Below, in pieces: positions 46,692-59,900 of a stretch of DNA of 64,000 nt. The notes beneath the pieces were generated by a model, which saw nothing but the letters and a program-made list of their open reading frames with translations, was not told the origin of the DNA and ran no database searches. This DNA is from Onchidella celtica. Taxonomy: Eukaryota > Mollusca > Gastropoda > Systellommatophora > Onchidiidae. The translations under genes were made by a program, and so were the position numbers. The stretch covers positions 21,109,447 through 21,173,446 of the forward strand of contig OZ007581.1 of the NCBI GenBank assembly GCA_963931925.1. The letters are read 5' to 3'. Position 1 is the stretch's first letter, and each line of letters begins with the position of its first letter.

Positions 46692-47878
46692 TTGAACCTT
46701 TTGTGCATAGATCTGAGTGGTGGGTACTAACCCAACAAATTTCAGTTTTCTGAATTTTCCAAATCTTGTATTTCTAATTGAAGGGTTGTGGACTTGTGTC
46801 AGTGTAGTCCTGAATTTATTTTACAGTGTGGTTTTCACACTTGAAAACAATAAGCAGTAGGAAAAAAGAATAAATTGTAGTTACACAGATCATATAATTA
46901 CTGAGAAAAATAAGATTAGGTATGAAAGAACTTTTGAAAGAAAAATCAAATAAAAGTGCCGTGGCAATTTCATAGTTCTCTCAATGCTGAATCAAAATCA
47001 AGTGGCTCATGAGCAAAAATAGCAGGAAGTGAAGAAGTCCACACCTAAAAAAATTGCTAAATGTCCAGATAATGTTGTTTCATTCTGTTCATTTTTTGGT
47101 GTTGGCAGAAGAATGAAATTGTGATAAAGCACTAAGAGGTTAATTTTCTATTTGTCACCTATCTGTTCAAAGTTGGTGTATCACAGATGTTATCTTCTAG
47201 TTACTGCAATGCACAAATATGGAATAATTTCACATAAAAATAGAAATCTGACATTTACTAACACAGAGACATCCTTCTCTCCTAATTATTTGTTAAAGTG
47301 TCAAGACTGCAGATAAGGAAGGATAAATTTTAAACATCCTTTTCACTTCACTATACAAAAGTACTTTATAAATGAGGAAGATTCACATTTACGAGGCAAT
47401 TTTCTACTCTAAAATGTACAACCATCTTCCTACTGCTGTTGTAAGTATGTTTGTTTGACTGACTTTCATATCTGGGATTTCTTCAACACTTACAGGATTT
47501 TTTTCATGTTTTGGTGATTGAAATATTTTCTGATTTTTTATTTTCTTTTTTACACTGTAAATTTTGAGATTCATGTCAAGATTGAGGGTATATATCGCCT
47601 TATGCTTGAGAAGTTTAACAATCTACATTCAAAATTCTGAAATGCAATTTTCACCATAACACAGTGGTTTTTCACATAACACAGATAGAATTCATGAAAG
47701 TCTGTCATTGACATAATACTTTTCATCAACTTTGTCAGTACACAATAAGTCAACAAATAAAAGAATGACATGAATGAAGAGTACAATTACTTCCATAGAT
47801 ATATATATAATAAGATGCTGGTCATGTGGTTGAAACCCCAAAATCAGATCACTGTGGTTTTTGTCAGCTGTCATGCTA
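46692..47878 (-). other. Proximal 3' region of the scramblase gene
   Basis: AT-rich and expected to hold the 3' UTR. A further frame continues after the stop in another register, but it is not conserved in the 13.9-kb copy. Confidence 0.45.
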
Positions 47879-47973
47879 CTAGTTGTTTCCTCTGTATTCA
47901 AAATAATTGAAGTCAATGAGGAAAGTTGCACCAAAAAGAAGCATTTTCCTCATCAAATCCATTTCTGCTGGAA
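47879..47973 (-). CDS. Scramblase exon 6 (last)
   Basis: Acceptor TTTTCTTACAG; PAEMDLMRKMLLFGATF then LIDFNYFEYRGNN and TAG. It encodes the conserved C-terminal hydrophobic helix. A frameshifted duplicate is at 13900-13993. Confidence 0.92.
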
Positions 47974-50900
47974 CTGTAAGAAAAATCAAGAGCAAAAGAG
48001 TTACACAAAATATGACAGACTTTAATTTTCACTGATAATTCTAAGCATTCAGTTTAGGAAAAGTTAAGCACTTTTGGTACAGCAGTTCTGATAGACCAAA
48101 ATTTTGTTTATTCTGACAAGAACCATGTATGCGTCCAGCAGTTTCCACTGACAAAACTATATCACAATTCTTTACAAACTCTGATGAAAATCTGAAGAAA
48201 GTCAAATAAAATTACTTTACTGTGTGGGCACTTATTGCTTAAAGTCTACAGGGAAAAACAAAATAATTTCTATAATTATATTTTACACAAAGTAGTGACT
48301 GTAAACCAACGCTGGCTCTCAGTGACAATTCTCTGACTCAACACTTACTCCTTAGACTGAAGTCATTTGCACCACCAAAAACCTCTCGGCATCCACCCCA
48401 GTGTTTCACAATCTGGCCAACTTCATTCGATTCACTGTCTCCTTCCAGTACCTGTGGGAAAACACATTTTTCTGGGTAACAGTATGAACTGGTTCACAAA
48501 ATATGATAGATCTCACTGGTAACAATACAAATTGGCTCACAAAAAAATGATAGATTTTACCATGACAATATAAATTGGTTCACAAAGTTATATAAATCTT
48601 ACCAGTAACAAAAGTTACAATATATGTGTATATTAAATTGGTTCAGAAAGTGAGATAATTGCAATAAGAATGTTCATGAAAATGTAAATTCAACATTCTT
48701 TGGGTAGCTACTTCGGTGTCCAAGCACATGAGACACAGAATGCAGCTGCTCTTATGTTTCTTTCACTAACTGAAAATGTGTGCACAGCATTTCATTTAAA
48801 GCACTGCTGTAAATCAAGTATTACATAATCTGTGGATAGGAGAAGATATTATAAAGAGCGTACAGAAATGAGTTATGAGTATTTTGAAAATGCACCATGA
48901 CATATATGTGAGGTGTCAGCACAGAATCCATGACATGCTGCATCTGCCCCAAATTGAGAAATCAAGTGCAAATGATGGTTGGACTCAAAGTACTGAATTT
49001 TTGATGCCAAATTGACAGATTGTAAATTTATTTAGGTCTACTTTTGTTCTCTATTATCACACTGGCAACTTTTTTTCACAACTGTCACTGTGTTCAATTT
49101 TCTTGTTTTCTGAGTGGTGACATATTTCTGATTCTCTGTCTCACCTCACATCTCATGACAATTGACATATGAGAAATGAATTACTTACCACGGGGTTTGC
49201 TTAAATGTTTTACACTTCAGTATATTTGACAGATTTTGTGAATCATAATTCATATCTACATACAAAAAAAGCAAATGTGTATTTGTCTGTGTGTTTGCAA
49301 AAAAATACGGCCTTAAATTCAGCTCAAATTTTAAAGATGCCTTCCTTTCACTCTGCAGAAGGTTCTTTTTTACATTTGGAGGCTCAAAATGGTGGGGAAA
49401 TATTTTTTAGGAGTTTGCTTTGTGTCATGACTGCACCATCGACACTTCCTGCCGGCTGATTTAAACTATTCGACGTGCTCACGATTAAAATCAGAACACA
49501 GGAATATTGAGTCTCGAGGAATACCCTACTACCTTATAATGACCTCAAATTGATTGTAATAGTTAAATTTTAAAGCTTTTCTTGTTTACTTTGATAAACT
49601 GTTTACTCATTAAACTTTGTTTTTTATTATTTTAAACTGCTAGTACCCGAGTGGCCCTTCACAGAAACAAGCTTTAAAGTCTGCTTGGAGCATCTATTTA
49701 GATAGCATAAATATGATGAAGTTATATGTCAATCAAAATATACTTCATGCAACTATTTTATATTGGAATCCCAGAGAAGATGGTGAACCTTATCAAGAGC
49801 ATGTACGAGGGGACAAGTTGCAGAGTCGTACACGATGGCGAGCTTACTGACAGCTTTGATATCAAGACTGGTGTCAGGCAGGGTTGTTTGCTGTCCCCAT
49901 TTCTGTTTGTCCTGGTGATTGATTGGCTTATGAAAGAAACCACCAGTGGAGGAAGAAATGGCATACAATGGACCCCATGGACACAGCTGGACGATCTAGA
50001 TTTTGCAGATGACTTGGCACTATTGTCGCACACACACGACCAGATGCAAGCAAAGACTACAGCTCTAAACAAAATTTCAGAATCTATTGGATTGAGGATA
50101 CATCCTGCGAAGTCGAAGGTCCTAAAAATTGTTGCACCCCCAAGCGCACAAGTCAGAGTAGGAGATCAACCACTGGAAGATGTAGAGTCCTTCTGCTATC
50201 TTGGTAGTATCATTGACAATAAGGGAGGAACAGAGGCAGAAGTCAAAGCACGAATTGGAAAGGCACAGGCAGCTTTTACGTCCTTAAGCAAGATTTGGAG
50301 AACCAAGGATATATCTCTAAAAACAAAGCTGAGGATATTCAACTCGAACGTGAAGTCAGTCCTGTTGTATGGATGTGAGACTTGGAATGCATCCCAGGCC
50401 TGCATAAAGAGAATCCAAGTTTTCATCAACAGATGTTTGAGGAAGCTACTTAAGATCAGATGGACAGACAAGGTCAGCAATGAAATTGTATGGAAAAGAA
50501 CAAGACAGAGCCCAGTCAGAGAGGAAATTGGTAGGAGGCGATGGAGATGGATCGGCCACACTCTCAGGAGGCCAGGAAACAGCATCACGAAGAAGGTATT
50601 GGATTGGAATCCCCAGGGCAAGAGATCAAGAGGAAGGCCGCGCGGAACGTGGAGAAGAGCCAGAGAAAATGATGTGCAACGAAGCGGAAAGACTTGGAAT
50701 AATGTAAAGAGACTGGCCCATGATAGAGAGGGATGGAAAGTGTTTGTTGGTGGCCTATACCCTGATCCAGGGTGAGAAAGGCAATGATGATGATGAACTA
50801 TTTTATATGTGTTCCTTTCCCACGCATCTACTCAGTGGCTTTAGATACTCACAAAAAAAATAAAATGTCCAATTTGAATAAAGTACTGGTTCGGTGTGTC

Positions 50901-53900
50901 GTGATGTTGCTATGTTTATGTGCTTTGTGTTACTTTAATCGCTCGTCATGTACTGTTTGTTTTATCTGTTTGTCTAACTATCTGCTATCTGCTTGTGTTG
51001 AACAATAACGCACCACTAATGAATACCACTGTGCGGAGATGACGTCACAGACGTTGCAATAAACGATTTCGTCCTTCCTAGCGCCATTGCTCGGTAGAAG
51101 GATTATAACTGGATCATGCTTCTGATCCTACTACAGTTGAATGTTGAATAAAGCCAAGATAATTGGCTAAAACAGACTTCAGACTCTCCGCTTTCAATTT
51201 ATTCAACATTTCAACATGGAGCGTTTTCTCCGACCTGAAAGGTTCAACGCGGACCCAAACACACCAGACGCATCCAAACGCTGGAATCACTGGCTGCGAA
51301 CTTTCAACAATTTCCTGTCATCTCTACGACAACAATCTTCCACTCCTACTCTTGATGAACTTGACTTGCTGATAAACTTCGTTGACCCCTTTGTATATGA
51401 ATACATCACCGATTGTCCCACCTTTGCCTCTGCCGTGGAAGTCCTGAAAAACATTTATGTTAAACCTGGAAATGAAATATTCGCTCGGCACATCTTAACA
51501 ACTACCAAACAAGAACCAGGGCAGACACTTGACCAATTCTTACAACAGAGACTGAAGATTCTTGCAAAAGAGTGTGAGTTCAAAGCTGTTTCAGCCGACA
51601 AAAACAGGGATGATTTCATCCGAGGCGCTTTCATCTGTGGCCTCTCTTCAAGTCAAATCAGACAAAGACTCCTTGAGAATAAGACATTAGACTTGTCTAC
51701 TGCTTTTGATCAAGCTAGATCGCTAGAAATGGCCGAAAAACAATCCCAGACATACAACAATGTACCAGCTTCATCATCAGTGCCCTGCGGCAGTACCACC
51801 ACTCCAGCCATCGACGAGAGTGATACACTATCAGCTGCAATCAGTTCCAAATGCTTCTTCTGTGGTTTTCAACGGCATCCCCGATCAAAATGCCCTCCTC
51901 GAGAGGCAACTTGCAAAGGATGTGGGAAGAAAGGACATTATCAAAAGGTGTGTCTATCAAAAGGAAAACGGAATGACTTCGCCTCTGCTGCTAATCCCAT
52001 CCTTAATTCGGCCTTCACTGCTGCGGCCCCCTTAAGTCTTCAGAAAGCCATTATAAAAGTCAAGGTCTTTGACACTCCTCTGAGGGCACTGGTGGACACA
52101 GGAAGCTCTGAAAGTTTTATCTCAGCAGACAAAGCTCAATTTATGAAGTTCAAGACCTTCAAGTCTAGAAAAGAGATCTCCATGGCTTCCACGAATCTCT
52201 CAAGTACAACCAAAGGCCATTGTTTTGCTACTCTGGAATATAATGGCGAAACTTATCAAGGAATAAAGCTCTCTGTTCTACCAGGATTGTGCGCTGACCT
52301 AATACTGGGTCACGACTTTCTAGATCAACACAAAGGACTTGAAATGACTTTCAAAGGCCCCAAGCCTACATTCTCTGTCTGTGGCATAACTGCTGCAAAG
52401 GTGGAACCTGCCTCTTTGTTCAAGAACTTGCTTCCCGATTGCAGACCTATAGCTACAAAGTCAAGACGGTTCTCTACACCAGATAGACAATTCATAGACT
52501 CTGAAGTCCAAAAACTGCTTGCCGAAGATGTGATTGAACCTTCTGATTCTCCGTGGAGAGCGCAAGTGCTGGTAACAACAAATGACCGGCACAAGAAAAG
52601 AATGGTAGTGGATTATAGTCAGACTATCAATCGTTTCACCCAGCTTGATGCATATCCTCTTCCTCGAATAGATGAGATGATTGAGGAGATCTCGAAATAT
52701 GAGGTGTACAGTACAGTAGACCTTCGCAGTGCCTACCACCAAATTCCCATAAAGGAGGAAGAGAAATTCTACACTGCCTTTGAGGCCAGTGGAAACCTCT
52801 ACCAGTTCAAACGTATTCCATTCGGCGTCACTAATGGAGTCGCTTGCTTTCAACGCATCATTGACGGCCTCGTCAGAAATGAGAAAATTAAAGACACTTT
52901 CGCATATTTAGACAATGTCACTATTTGCGGTAGAAATCAGAAGGAGCATGATGAAAACTTCTCTCACTTTATGAAGTGTGCCGCTGAGTACTGCATAACT
53001 TTCAATGAGGACAAGAGCATCCTTTCCGCCAGAGAAATCAAGCTGCTTGGGTTCCTGGTTTCCAAGGGAAGCATCAAACCTGACCCTGACAGACTACAAC
53101 CGCTGCGAGATCTGGCTGATCCTCATGACGCAAAATCACAACGACGGGTTGTAGGCATGTTTGCCTACTACTCTTCTTGGATCCCAAACTTTTCTGACAA
53201 AATACACCCTCTTGTCAACAACCACACTTTTCCATTACCAAAGAAAGTGAAATGTGCTTTTGAACTGTTGAAGAGAGAGATAGAGAATGCTGCTGTTACA
53301 ACCATTGACCAGGATATCCCTCTTGTGGTCGAAACGGATGCTTCTGACATAGCGATAGCAGCTACCCTGAATCAGAATGGGAGACCTGTTGCTTTCTTTT
53401 CAAGAACACTAAATCATAGTGAAAGGAAACATTCATCTGTCGAGAAAGAGGCATATGCCATTGTGGAGGCTCTCCGGAAGTGGAAACATTATTTGCTTGG
53501 AAAACATTTCCAACTTGTGACTGACCAGAAAAGCGTCGCTTTTATGTACAATAACGCTCAGAAAGGAAAGGTGAAAAATGACAAAATCCAGAGATGGAGA
53601 ATTGAACTGTCGTGCTACAGCTATGACGTAGTATACAGACCTGGCAAAGAAAACCATGCAGCAGACGCTCTCTCGAGGGGGTACTGTTCTACTGCTAACT
53701 CGAACGCCGAAATACTGCAAGATCTCCACAGCACACTATCCCATTCTGGGGTTACGAGGATGATGCATTTCGTCAAATGCAGGAACCTCCCTTATTCACT
53801 AGATGAAGTGAAGAGAGTGTGTGCAAACTGTAGAATCTGCTGTGAACTAAAGCCTTCCTTTTACAAATCGACTGATGCTAACCTTATCAAGGCCACTCAG

Positions 53901-56900
53901 CCTTTTGAACGCCTTAGCGTGGATTTTAAAGGGCCTTTGCCTTCTTCCTCGAGGAACAAGTACCTTCTGACAATGATTGATGAGTACTCCCGCTTCCCCT
54001 TTGCTTTTCCATGTGCTGATATGAACGCCTCAACTATAATCAAATGCTTTTGTCAACTCTTCTCTCTGTTTGGAATGCCATCCTATGTGCACTCTGATAG
54101 GGGCGCTAACTTCATGTCTAGTGAGCTCAAGGACTTCCTTCACAACAAAGGTATAGCTACTAGTCGGACTACTCCGTACAACCCTAGAGCTAATGGGCAA
54201 GTGAAAAGATTGAACGGCACGCTCTGGAAGACAATAACGCTTGCGCTGAGGTCTCGTGGCCTAGAGACCCATCAGTGGGAGCTCGTTCTCACAGATTCAC
54301 TTCATTCCCTAAGATCTCTTCTATGTACCGCCACAAACGAAACTCCGCACGAGAGAATATTTCGCTATAACAGGAAATCCACAACTGGTATAACTCTTCC
54401 AAGTTGGTTAACTACTCCCGGTACTGTGCTCATGAGAAGAAACGTGAGGACTTCGAAGTATGACCCCTTGGTAGATGAGGTTGAACTGTTGGATTGCAAT
54501 CCTCTGTATGCTCAAGTCAGACTTCGTGATGGGAGGGAGACAACAGTGGCTCTGCGCCACCTGGAGACATGACTACATCGCTTACTGTTCCAAATGAAGC
54601 GGCTCCTTCGCCGACAAATAATGACTTAAATGTGAATGACCAGACAAATCAGATAATGCTTGTTCCTGAACCAGCTGTTATGCAGACCGGTACGCAAAAT
54701 CGTAGCTTGAATCTAACAGACTCTCTGAACACCCCAGGTAGTAACCCTACGACTTCTCTCAGAGAAGAAAACTCTGAGATTCAACCGGAAGCACCTGATG
54801 AAAGTAGACCTAGTCCAAAACGCCGTCCTTTTGTTCGGACCAGGGTTTATAACTTACGGAACAGAGAAGCTTGAACTCTACGATCACCAGGACTTTTTCT
54901 ATGCATACTTGATGCAATTTGTGACAATAACGTTTCATTGCATTTTTGTTCGCTAGTTTTAATTGGGGGTCATTGTAATTTTGAAAACGTGTTTAATGAT
55001 GTCCCCGATTACCTGAGGGGGGAAGAATGTCGTGATGTTGCTATGTTTATGTGCTTTGTGTTACTTTAATCGCTCGTCATGTACTGTTTGTTTTATCTGT
55101 TTGTCTAACTATCTGCTATCTGCTTGTGTTGAACAATAACGCACCACTAATGAATACCACTGTGCGGAGATGACGTCACAGACGTTGCAATAAACGATTT
55201 CGTCCTTCCTAGCGCCATTGCTCGGTAGAAGGATTATAACTGGATCATGCTTCTGATCCTACTACAGTTGAATGTTGAATAAAGCCAAGATAATTGGCTA
55301 AAACAGACTTCAGACTCTCCGCTTTCAATTTATTCATATCACGGTGATTATCCTGAGAATGCATAAGAAGAATCAGATTTGCGATAAACATAATGTGAGC
55401 TAAAATATTTAATTGACATAATTATTAAATTAAGGTTTACAGAAACAGAAGCAGGCAAAAAAGATACCATCACATACTCTGAAAATCACATCAGCACAGC
55501 ATTTGCAATAACAGCAGTCACCAATGATAGTGAAAATGCAACGTTCTTGTGCATCAAACACCTTGTACTTGGGAGTCCAGCATGTCCATCTGGAAGATAA
55601 TGTAGAGCAGAGGAATGTTAATTATTTGTTGGATCTAAAAGACACACAATAAGTATGAATCAAGTCAACAAGAGGACAAACCGCATTTATGATCTGGGGG
55701 AGTGAGGATCTTTTGTCTCTTTCCATTGCTGAAACTGTATTTCATTTAAAACCTTGCTGTAAATTGAGCATTACACAACTTGTGGATAGGACAAGATATT
55801 ATGAAGTGTATGCAGAAATCAGTTGTGTGTAAATTGAGAATGCAGGATATATACGTAAGGTGACAGCACAGAATCCATTATACACTGCTCCACTCCAAAT
55901 TCCAGATTGAGAAATCAAGTGCAAAATGTTAGTTGAGCTCAAAATATTGAATTGTCTATTGATGGGTAAAACAACCTACTAAATGGAGAAAAACACCACA
56001 TGCCGAGATGCTACCCTACAAAAACAAAAATATGAATCAGGCCCCCCAAAAAATCTGAATCTGGGGAAAAAAATCTGAATAGGTGTGGACGACGATAAAA
56101 TTTAAATGATAACAGTTCTTAATCTATATTTTCATATATTTTTTTTCTTACTGATCACAAAGATTTAAAAACTGAAAATCATCTTAGAAACTTACACTAT
56201 TTACAGTTCATTTCAACCATATATCTTATTATCCACCTTGATCTTGGTCAAAACTGGAAAAGAATCCTCTCCAGAAAAGCACTGTGGCAAACTTGTCTTT
56301 GCTCTGAAGCTGTGTTTTTCCTACAATTATGTCAGATAAGAACTGCCTTGACATGTTGGGATTTGAGTGCCAAAATGCACAAATGCCCTGCATAATTTTT
56401 GCCGATTCTGTGCTGAGGAGTTGTCTTCACACTCCCAATCTCATGTTTTAATTTGGCAGTTTGTGCCCATGCAATGCCAATCTTCTCCATGTTCTTGGAT
56501 TTAAGAAATCTAGGTCAAGACAAGCTTAAAATTGATTCCTCTTTCCGTCACAATCATCGCCGAATAAATTACTTTAGTCTTTTAATATGCCTATTACTCT
56601 ATTCACAGATCTTGCCAGGTCTTCCTGCATCCGTCATTGTCGTTGCCAAGTAAATCACTTAGATCTGGACTTAGGCGATGTCTGGCTAAAGCTTAAATTT
56701 GAAGGAAGAGATATAAATCTAGCTAGGTTTAGAACTGATTCCTCCTTCCATTACAGTTGCCACCAAATTATGAAATATAACACTTTGACTTAAGTGAGGG
56801 CGAATTGATAGATCTATGCAGTTAGTTTCGGAATCACTGCCATGCGGAACGGTAAAAAGAATGTACAACACACGTTGCAAGTGATCAAATTCCCGAACTG

Positions 56901-59900
56901 TGCAAAACAAGGGATAAGAAAGCAGACAGTATTACCAGAGAGTATAGATTTAGATCTATACTCTCTGGTATTACAGTGAGCATAATATAATATCTATTAC
57001 TCTCTGATTTGATTGTATCATACTCTCTGAAGAAAGTAGAACCAACTTCCGGTTTATTCATAAAAGGATTGCACTATTCTGATTTGGCGCATTATGTAAA
57101 AGTTATAATTAAAAACTAGAACCCGGAAGAACGAAAACGAAAAACAAAAAGCCGATTGCTGGAAGTAACAAAACACCGGCCTTGCTAATCGGAAAATCGG
57201 AATCACTGGCCTTTCTCTTGCTGTCCTATTTTTATCATCTCTACCTTCCCTACTCCTCCCATTAATATTTTTTCTAATGCCGCAGTTCTAAAACCAGTGG
57301 GAAATTCTCAACTTCATCTCCATTGCTCAATTCTACTGATATGGGTTGGCCATCAATATTGTCAGATTTATGGACCCAAACCCATTAAATGGTGCTCTAA
57401 AAACCATTCACAGAAGTTAGAAATACAAAGATGAAAAGTAAAACATTCTACAAAAACCTGCCAAAGGGGCCATAGAAACACAGACTTGTAAAGTAACAAG
57501 ATAACACTGCCAAGTGTAACCCTAATGTGAAAATCTGTATATAAACTTCGTACATTAACTTGTTCTGTCAGAATTCTAAGAATTTCATTAAATAAATGGT
57601 TTTTGTAAATAAACTGGCTAAACTCTTATGTTTAGTATGTCATGTTTATGTTATGAAAGTATCAAATGACATGCATGTACAAGGAAACTGGTTTTACAAG
57701 CCTAATGCCAATCTCATGTTCACAAGCACAGGAAAAGGTCTTTCCTGAATTCAATCACTGAACTGTAATGTGAGAAGGGATCTATGGAATAGTAAGAGAA
57801 CTTGCACTTAGATCTTAACACAGCAAGCTGAAGATTTGACATTCTTGTATCAACCTCTTCAGCACTCTCTGCACATAGAATGGGATTGGCAAGACAATTT
57901 GAATATTGTGTTCATTACAAAACACACTCTCAATCATGACATAATACACAAGCTTCAAAGCATATAACTTAACACCATAATGTAACATTGCAGTATCTAT
58001 TATATATATACCGGTAATCCAGTGATGGCTTTGCCATGAACAGAAAGAGTGTAGGAAGACTGATATTTCATAAGTTATTAAAAGGAGCTAACCCTAGATG
58101 GTAAAGTTTTCAGGAAGGAAAAACAAAACAAAAACAAAAAAAAACAGTAGTTTATTTTTGCACCCACTGACAAAATGTGGTTAGCTCAACCTTTCTCCAA
58201 TAATTGTCACTCCTTGACATTTGTAGCACTATATATGTTTATATTATTTGTTCTCTCCTAATCTCCTAAACAGACTGCAAAGTGCCAATAACACTGTACC
58301 ACTTACACTTTACAATTACATTTAGGAGATAGAATAGTCAAATTTTAATGCAATAACATTTCTGAAGAGACATAGTTAAAATGAGTGTCAGTGATGTGAA
58401 ATTTTTGCAGACCTATAATGATTCCGATTGTTACTAATGAAAAGATGATGCAAAAAGATTTCAAGTGCAAACACATACTCTCATAAAGTTGAAAGAAAGT
58501 GAACAAAGAAAGAATAATGTTCTCACATTTCCTTGACTGTGCCTTGCATGACACCAGGCGGTGACTGAATTTCCATTTCCTGCAGGCAACAGCACCAAAA
58601 ACAAGATCCTTGACACTTAAAAGGACGATTTAAAGTCATCAGATGCTGGCCCTGGACATCAGTTATGTTCATGACAAAAGGTCGAGCTGTTCCACAAAAT
58701 TGTCTTGTACAGCAGTCCGTGTCTGTAACATGGTAATAAACAAATTTTTATTTGACCGACTCTTAAGGGTCCTCCTATTTTTACATACTTTGCCCACATT
58801 AAACTTTAATATATCAATCCTTTAATACTGAGACATAGACTAACTTTTAAACAAAATTCTGATTTGAAATTATCAAATAATTGCAGAAACATACATTTTC
58901 ATCAAGAAAAATAATTTGTTGTTAAATGAGAAAGTGTTCTAAATATGGAACATTGGACTCAAGGTGATGGGTTTCAGATATCTGATGCGGCCCTGTACTG
59001 AAAATTAATGATGACAAATAAAATCAAATCCAGTACAATCCTATAGTATACTGAAGATTAGTTGCTTGAAATTATCAATCACAAAAGAAGAAAAAAAAGA
59101 TTTGCCATTTTTTCTTTCAGTATATCATAATATGCAAAATAGCCTTCTTTGGCTATATTCACATTTATCATCCAACATACAAGGAATAAAAATTCCCTAT
59201 GCTTAATGTTCATATACTTACATTGCCCAGGAAGTCAAATATTAATAACACACTGATGAATCATTAATGAAACAGAGCTCAAGAAAAGAGAAAACTGAAT
59301 GTCAACATCTCTCTGATCTCCCAGTCAAAGGAAAATATAACAACTGACTTGCTTTGACCTGATGCACGCACACCATGAAATTCGCGCCTCAACTTTATTG
59401 ACTTTTGTGTTTTGTTACCTAAAAATATCTACCTTATCAAATGCAAAAGACAAAGTAATTTACCTCCTTGATGTATTTTGAACAGCATTTTGAAGAAAAT
59501 TAGACAAGGTGTTGGTCCCAAATGACTGCACAAAACTAGCATTTCTCCAATTTTCAATATAATCAAAATGGCAACCTTGCATTACACGATGGTCTACATC
59601 TCAATTTTGATGAGGGAAATAAACTATACCAATAACAACAAAATTTCAACTTTTGCTCTGACTGATTCAGTCTTCTCTCAGCAAGCCAATCTTTGCAAAA
59701 AAACATTTTTGATAGATAAATTTTTCAATTAAACAGCAGCACAGTGTCAGTGCAACAATGGTATATTGGTCTTCTATGGCTCTCGAATCAGTACTGAAGT
59801 AAGAGAAAATCTTCTCATGGCCTGGACTTCATGAAAGAACTTATTAAGTTTTGCTTCCATCTGTTTTCTTCTTTATTTTATATTTTCCTAATCACAATCA

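Larger units (their letters stand above)
50897..55336 (+). mobile_element. Ty3/gypsy-type LTR retrotransposon, full length
   Basis: Two 309-bp LTRs, identical by eye, begin TGTCGTGATG and end TTTATTCA. Between them: one gag-pol frame, a small overlapping ORF, and a polypurine tract (GAGGGGGGAAGAA) at 55015-55027. Domain order PR-RT-RNase H-IN is Ty3-type. It is in the scramblase intron, antisense to the gene, 88 bp right of the LINE fragment. Identical LTRs imply recent insertion. No env-like ORF is seen. A clean target duplication is absent: CGGTG abuts the left LTR but recurs only 5 bp beyond the right one. Confidence 0.95.

Noticed and set aside
47692-47934. 80-codon frame across the scramblase stop
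   Set aside because: Wrong register for the family; the conserved C-terminal helix and TAG are in another frame.
49726-49763. First 13 codons of the RTE-like frame
   Set aside because: They precede the insertion point defined by the 13-bp duplication.
52325-52853. Minus-strand ORFs within the Ty3-type element
   Set aside because: Shadows of the 1118-codon gag-pol frame with no family motifs.
54569-54874. An env gene in the Ty3-type element
   Set aside because: The ORF is only 101 codons with no signal peptide or membrane segment.
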